This document shows positions 60,934 through 64,000 of a stretch of 64,000 bases of DNA, in pieces. Every line of letters begins with the position of its first letter. Positions within the stretch are counted from its first letter, which is position 1. The stretch comes from Pseudoscleropodium purum (Eukaryota > Streptophyta > Bryopsida > Hypnales > Brachytheciaceae): positions 15,376,001-15,440,000 of the forward strand of contig OZ017797.1 of NCBI GenBank assembly GCA_963969395.1, written 5' to 3'. Both the position numbers and the translations under genes were made by a program. A model generated the notes under the pieces. That model had not been told where the DNA came from. It was given only the letters and a program-made list of their open reading frames with translations, and ran no database searches.

Positions 60934-61587
60934 ATGGCGGTAGTATTGAGAACAGTGTCCACCCTGGGTCATTTGACGTGCTCATCGGGTGCAACCACGA
61001 GAGTGTGGTGCGGAATTTCCAAGCCGAACGCCTCCTTCAAAGATCAAGAGACTTCGTTCTGCAAGTCCAAGAACAACGCCGGCTTCTCCCAGGCGCCCGA
61101 TCTTCCATCTCGTTGCCAAGCAGTTGTTGCGGTTTGCCCTCTTCCGACAAGACAAGTTGTTGGAGTTTTGGAGTTGTCAATCCAGACGGAGCACCTCTCA
61201 CCTGCACCAGAGACAATTGAGCAGCACGCAGAGCCCTTACCTCGATCTTTTCTCGCTGAGTCTGTGAATGGTCTCGTAGTCGAGTGTAGTGCTCAAGGGA
61301 GTCGGCCATTGTACTCAAATGTGCTTGCAGAGTTTCAATCGAGCTTCAGCCAGGGAGAGGACCTTGCGAATGCCGATCACAATGTAGTGAAGAAGGCGGT
61401 TCGTGCCGCTCTTGCGACTGCTCCTGGCGACGCCCATCTTATGTCCAAGTTTGCAATGTTCACAGGGAAATTGTTGGGCGACTTGGATGCCGCAGAGGAA
61501 CCTTACATGAAGGCTCTGGAGCTCGCACCACACGATCCTGACATCCAGGCCAACTATGCTCTGTTTCTGTGGCAGTTTGACTCCTAG
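60934..61587 (+). CDS. TPR-like protein, probably plastid-targeted, single exon, 217 aa
   Basis: The first ATG in the frame is at 60934 in good context (GACATGGCG). The N-terminal 60 residues are rich in Ser, Thr, Arg and small residues and poor in acids (MAVVLRTVSTLGHLTCSSGA), like a chloroplast transit peptide. The C-terminal 75 residues form helical TPR-like pairs: VKKAVRAALATAPGDAHLMS, then FTGKLLGDLDAAEEPYMKAL, then ELAPHDPDIQANYALFLWQF. This pattern matches the plant TPR-like proteins in which a chain of helices with 'GDLxxAEExYxxALxxxPxDxxxxxxYAxxxW' repeats occurs. This copy is shorter than the usual family members (about 250-350 residues) and has only about two units. Function unknown; a scaffold role is the family expectation. 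Confidence 0.75.
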   Translation: MAVVLRTVSTLGHLTCSSGATTRVWCGISKPNASFKDQETSFCKSKNNAGFSQAPDLPSRCQAVVAVCPLPTRQVVGVLELSIQTEHLSPAPETIEQHAEPLPRSFLAESVNGLVVECSAQGSRPLYSNVLAEFQSSFSQGEDLANADHNVVKKAVRAALATAPGDAHLMSKFAMFTGKLLGDLDAAEEPYMKALELAPHDPDIQANYALFLWQFDS

Positions 61588-64000
61588 TCTCACATCTTCT
61601 GAGTTTTCACTTGCACTGAATTGAAGCGCTAGAGATAGTAATCCTCATCAACACGCAGAAATTCATGGCGATGAAGCAGTATGAGTAGATCTCCCCGAAC
61701 ATGAGGATTAGGTGTACTATAGAATTGATGGAAAACAACTACAGCACTTTTAAGTGAGATTTGTGACTGCATTTCTCTTCTATGTACAGATTTGTTTTAG
61801 CATAAGAATACTAGACCATGACCTGGTTCCTTGCATCGTGATACCCATGAATTGTTAAGAATTCTGAATGTCGGTTTTAGAGATCATTTTGATGACTGGT
61901 GTGCAATGGATCGAAACATCTTTGCGTCGATGCTTTTCTTGGGCGAACAAAGGTATAAGTAGACCTCCGAGAGCATGTGCGTAACATAGACAAGGTGGAC
62001 GACAACAAGAAGACGACTTGTAAGTGTTGACTTAATTTCAATAAGAGATAGGTACTGCATTTCTCTTCTCTATGGTTCAATAATCTTACAAACTTTTTGC
62101 CTCACTCTCTTCATGACTGAGTGAAGTCCACTTCTTCCCCACCTAGTTGCATGCAACATTTGGTGACTCCATCTCCATTAATTTGTAGACACGTCATGTC
62201 CCTAGTCCTAAAGTTTTACATATTGCTTCTAGGCACATTTGTGTTTCACATTAACAACTTTGAATGCTTGGTTAAAGACTACATAAGACATCATTAGGGT
62301 GGCACCTTGTTGGTGCCTTCACAACACAGATGCTCTTCTTCTCCCTTCTCCAATTACTTCACGTGCTATCTTTGCAAGTCCTTCATCAATGTTAAATTTA
62401 ATTCTTGTGGTGGTGGTTGTGGAGGGGTGGATGGAGGCTTATGTTCTGGTTGACTCACAAGACCATCTCCTAATGCAACCAATTCTTATGGTTTAAATGA
62501 CATTTTTGTTACATTGAGTAGTTTGTTCGTCATTATAATTGTTCCATTTCATGCTCCTACTCATCCACATCCATATCCACATTGAAGATATGTTTCATTC
62601 TCGTTGGTTTCTTTCTACATAGTTCTTCCACTTCATGGCTAATACTTGTGAGATTTTTTATGGCTTATCATGGTTGTTTCATAGAATTTCTTTCTGCAGG
62701 ACTTTGATATGGACAAATTGAATTCAATGATTTAATTCAAGTTACTTTGCTTCCTAAATTCAACAAGTTTCTCTTCTCATTTCCTTTATCTATCTTTTTC
62801 CGGCAACAATTTAAAGTTGATGCTTATGAGATTAGTGTTTTTTCATTAGATTCCAATTTTCACAATGTAGACAAAAACGTCAAGCACCGAAGAAAGAGCT
62901 CTAATTGTTGGAATGCATTGAGGTGGCACAAAATTTAAAGACATAGTAGAAAAATTGAACATGACCTAATCCATTGTTTCTTTTGTTTTAAAAAATTGGA
63001 AAGTATTTGAATGCATAGCAACTCGAAAACTAGGCCATTGTCTACAAAAGTTGTCTAATTGTGCATTGCAAGACTTGTCTCTTCTTGTCAATTATGATTG
63101 ACAACAAACATTAGAAATGCTTCTAGCTAATTTTTAAGTGCATTGAAATACTATACAAACATATATCTATAGGCTTTGTTTTGGGAATCACATTGCACCT
63201 AGAAGACCCTATAAAGAACATTGAGCCAAAAGATTAGCATTTGCTTGCAAACATCATCATTGGATAGAAGAAGATTGGAACAAAGTAATCTAGATGGATG
63301 AGTAGTCATTTGAGCTTGAAAAAAAAATCTTGGCATCATAGAGTTTGGTGGAAGGTTTATGAAAAGTACGCATGAAATTATTGAGGGCTCACTTTTTAGT
63401 CCAGCCAAACATTGGTGATGGTTTTGACAAAAGTCCGTTGATCATTATACCTCAAGGTGAAAGAACTACAAATGATTTTGTTCATATTTTTTACAAGGGC
63501 ACATTTAACAAATTTCATTTCATGCATGATCATCCTCATGAACTCACGTTTATAAAAGATGGTGCTCTAGTCCACTACAAAAAGTTACTAGAGAAGTGGA
63601 AAGAAGCTAAAAAAGAAGCTCGTGGTATGTAGAATTTGGATTGACTTCTGAAATTTACTCAATCTAAATTTAAAAAAATAGAGAAAGATTTGTTGTGACA
63701 TCACAGAAAGCTAAAGCACAAAAAAGAAATGATACAAACAAATTTAGTTTCTTTAGAGCAAAATTTTGCAAAAGTTCATTTCAAATATGCTTAATCAAAT
63801 GCAAGCAATAATTTTAATAAAAGATGGAAGCGCTAGATGGTAGGAAGTGTACATAAAAGATCCCAATTCTTGTATGATTTGAAATTTTACATATATATTT
63901 GTCGTGATGCTCAAGCCTTAAATACTGTTCATTCTAATTCCAATAGAATTTGCAATTTCGAAATTGGTTAATTTTTTAGCATGCTAGAGCTTTTTGAAGT
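61588..64000. other. 3' UTR and intergenic DNA
   Basis: The first few hundred bases are probably 3' UTR of the TPR-like gene. A diverged duplication may be present: 'tatgagtagatctccccgaac' shortened at 61679 versus 'tataagtagacctccgagagc' at 61950, each followed about 90-110 bases later by 'ctgcatttctcttct'. An 86-codon plus frame at 63372-63632 (NDFVHIFYKGTFNKFHFMHD) is not recognised. The rest is AT-rich. Confidence 0.4.

Noticed and set aside
63372..63632. 86-codon plus frame near the right edge
   Set aside because: Not recognised and surrounded by stops. It could be the edge of a decayed element, but nothing supports a gene call.
1..64000. CRISPR array, operons, rRNA or tRNA clusters
   Set aside because: No regularly spaced short direct repeats with unique spacers and no RNA gene cores were seen. 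The gene structure is eukaryotic.

Overview
The window looks like nuclear DNA of a land plant. It has AT-rich, repeat-laden intergenic DNA, intron-rich genes with GT-AG splice sites, and protein families of the plant lineage. Median-size introns (about 75-1500 bp), bryophyte-like gene architecture and a plant-type piggyBac remnant fit a moss or another early-diverging land plant. The exact lineage is inference and cannot be fixed from this sequence.

Four protein genes can be reconstructed exon by exon, and one decayed transposase is clear. (1) 2326-4988, minus: a 3-exon gene for a 215-residue hydrophobic hairpin protein resembling the plant LDIP/promethin (TMEM159) lipid-droplet family. (2) 11714-21373, minus: a complete 24-exon FUSED-type kinase orthologous to Arabidopsis TWO-IN-ONE (TIO). 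It has an N-terminal Ser/Thr kinase, a linker and a long ARM/HEAT-like C-terminus, 1384 residues in total. Its leader carries a 44-codon small ORF whose stop lies in frame just before the kinase start. (3) 28799-38313, minus: a 22-exon gene for a secreted protein of about 1093 residues. Plant leucine-rich repeats at both ends flank a very large domain of about 43 N-glycosylation-sequon/proline repeats (type PPNFTFPPLPQF). This is the most unusual object in the window. (4) 60934-61587, plus: a single-exon, probably plastid-targeted TPR-like protein. (5) 55600-57294, plus: a piggyBac-like (DDE_Tnp_1_7) transposase broken by frameshifts and stops.

The rest is mobile and repetitive DNA. It includes a 3.5-kb element with about 0.8-kb inverted arms (5343-8862) and dispersed arm copies at about 25.8, 40.8 and 43.6 kb. 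A palindromic repeat occurs at about 10.0 and 47.2 kb, and a 97-bp tandem array at 47.7-48.3 kb. There are three small inverted-repeat transposons (35.05, 35.9 and 58.85 kb), of which the first two sit inside introns of the LRR gene. Several microsatellites are also present.

The genes show no operon-like relation. The common thread is that three of the four (LDIP-like, TIO, TPR-like) carry a telo-box (AAACCCTA) in or just before the 5' leader, as is typical of plant genes active in dividing cells. All exon structures were derived by hand from reading frame, splice consensus and family conservation; no transcript data were available.
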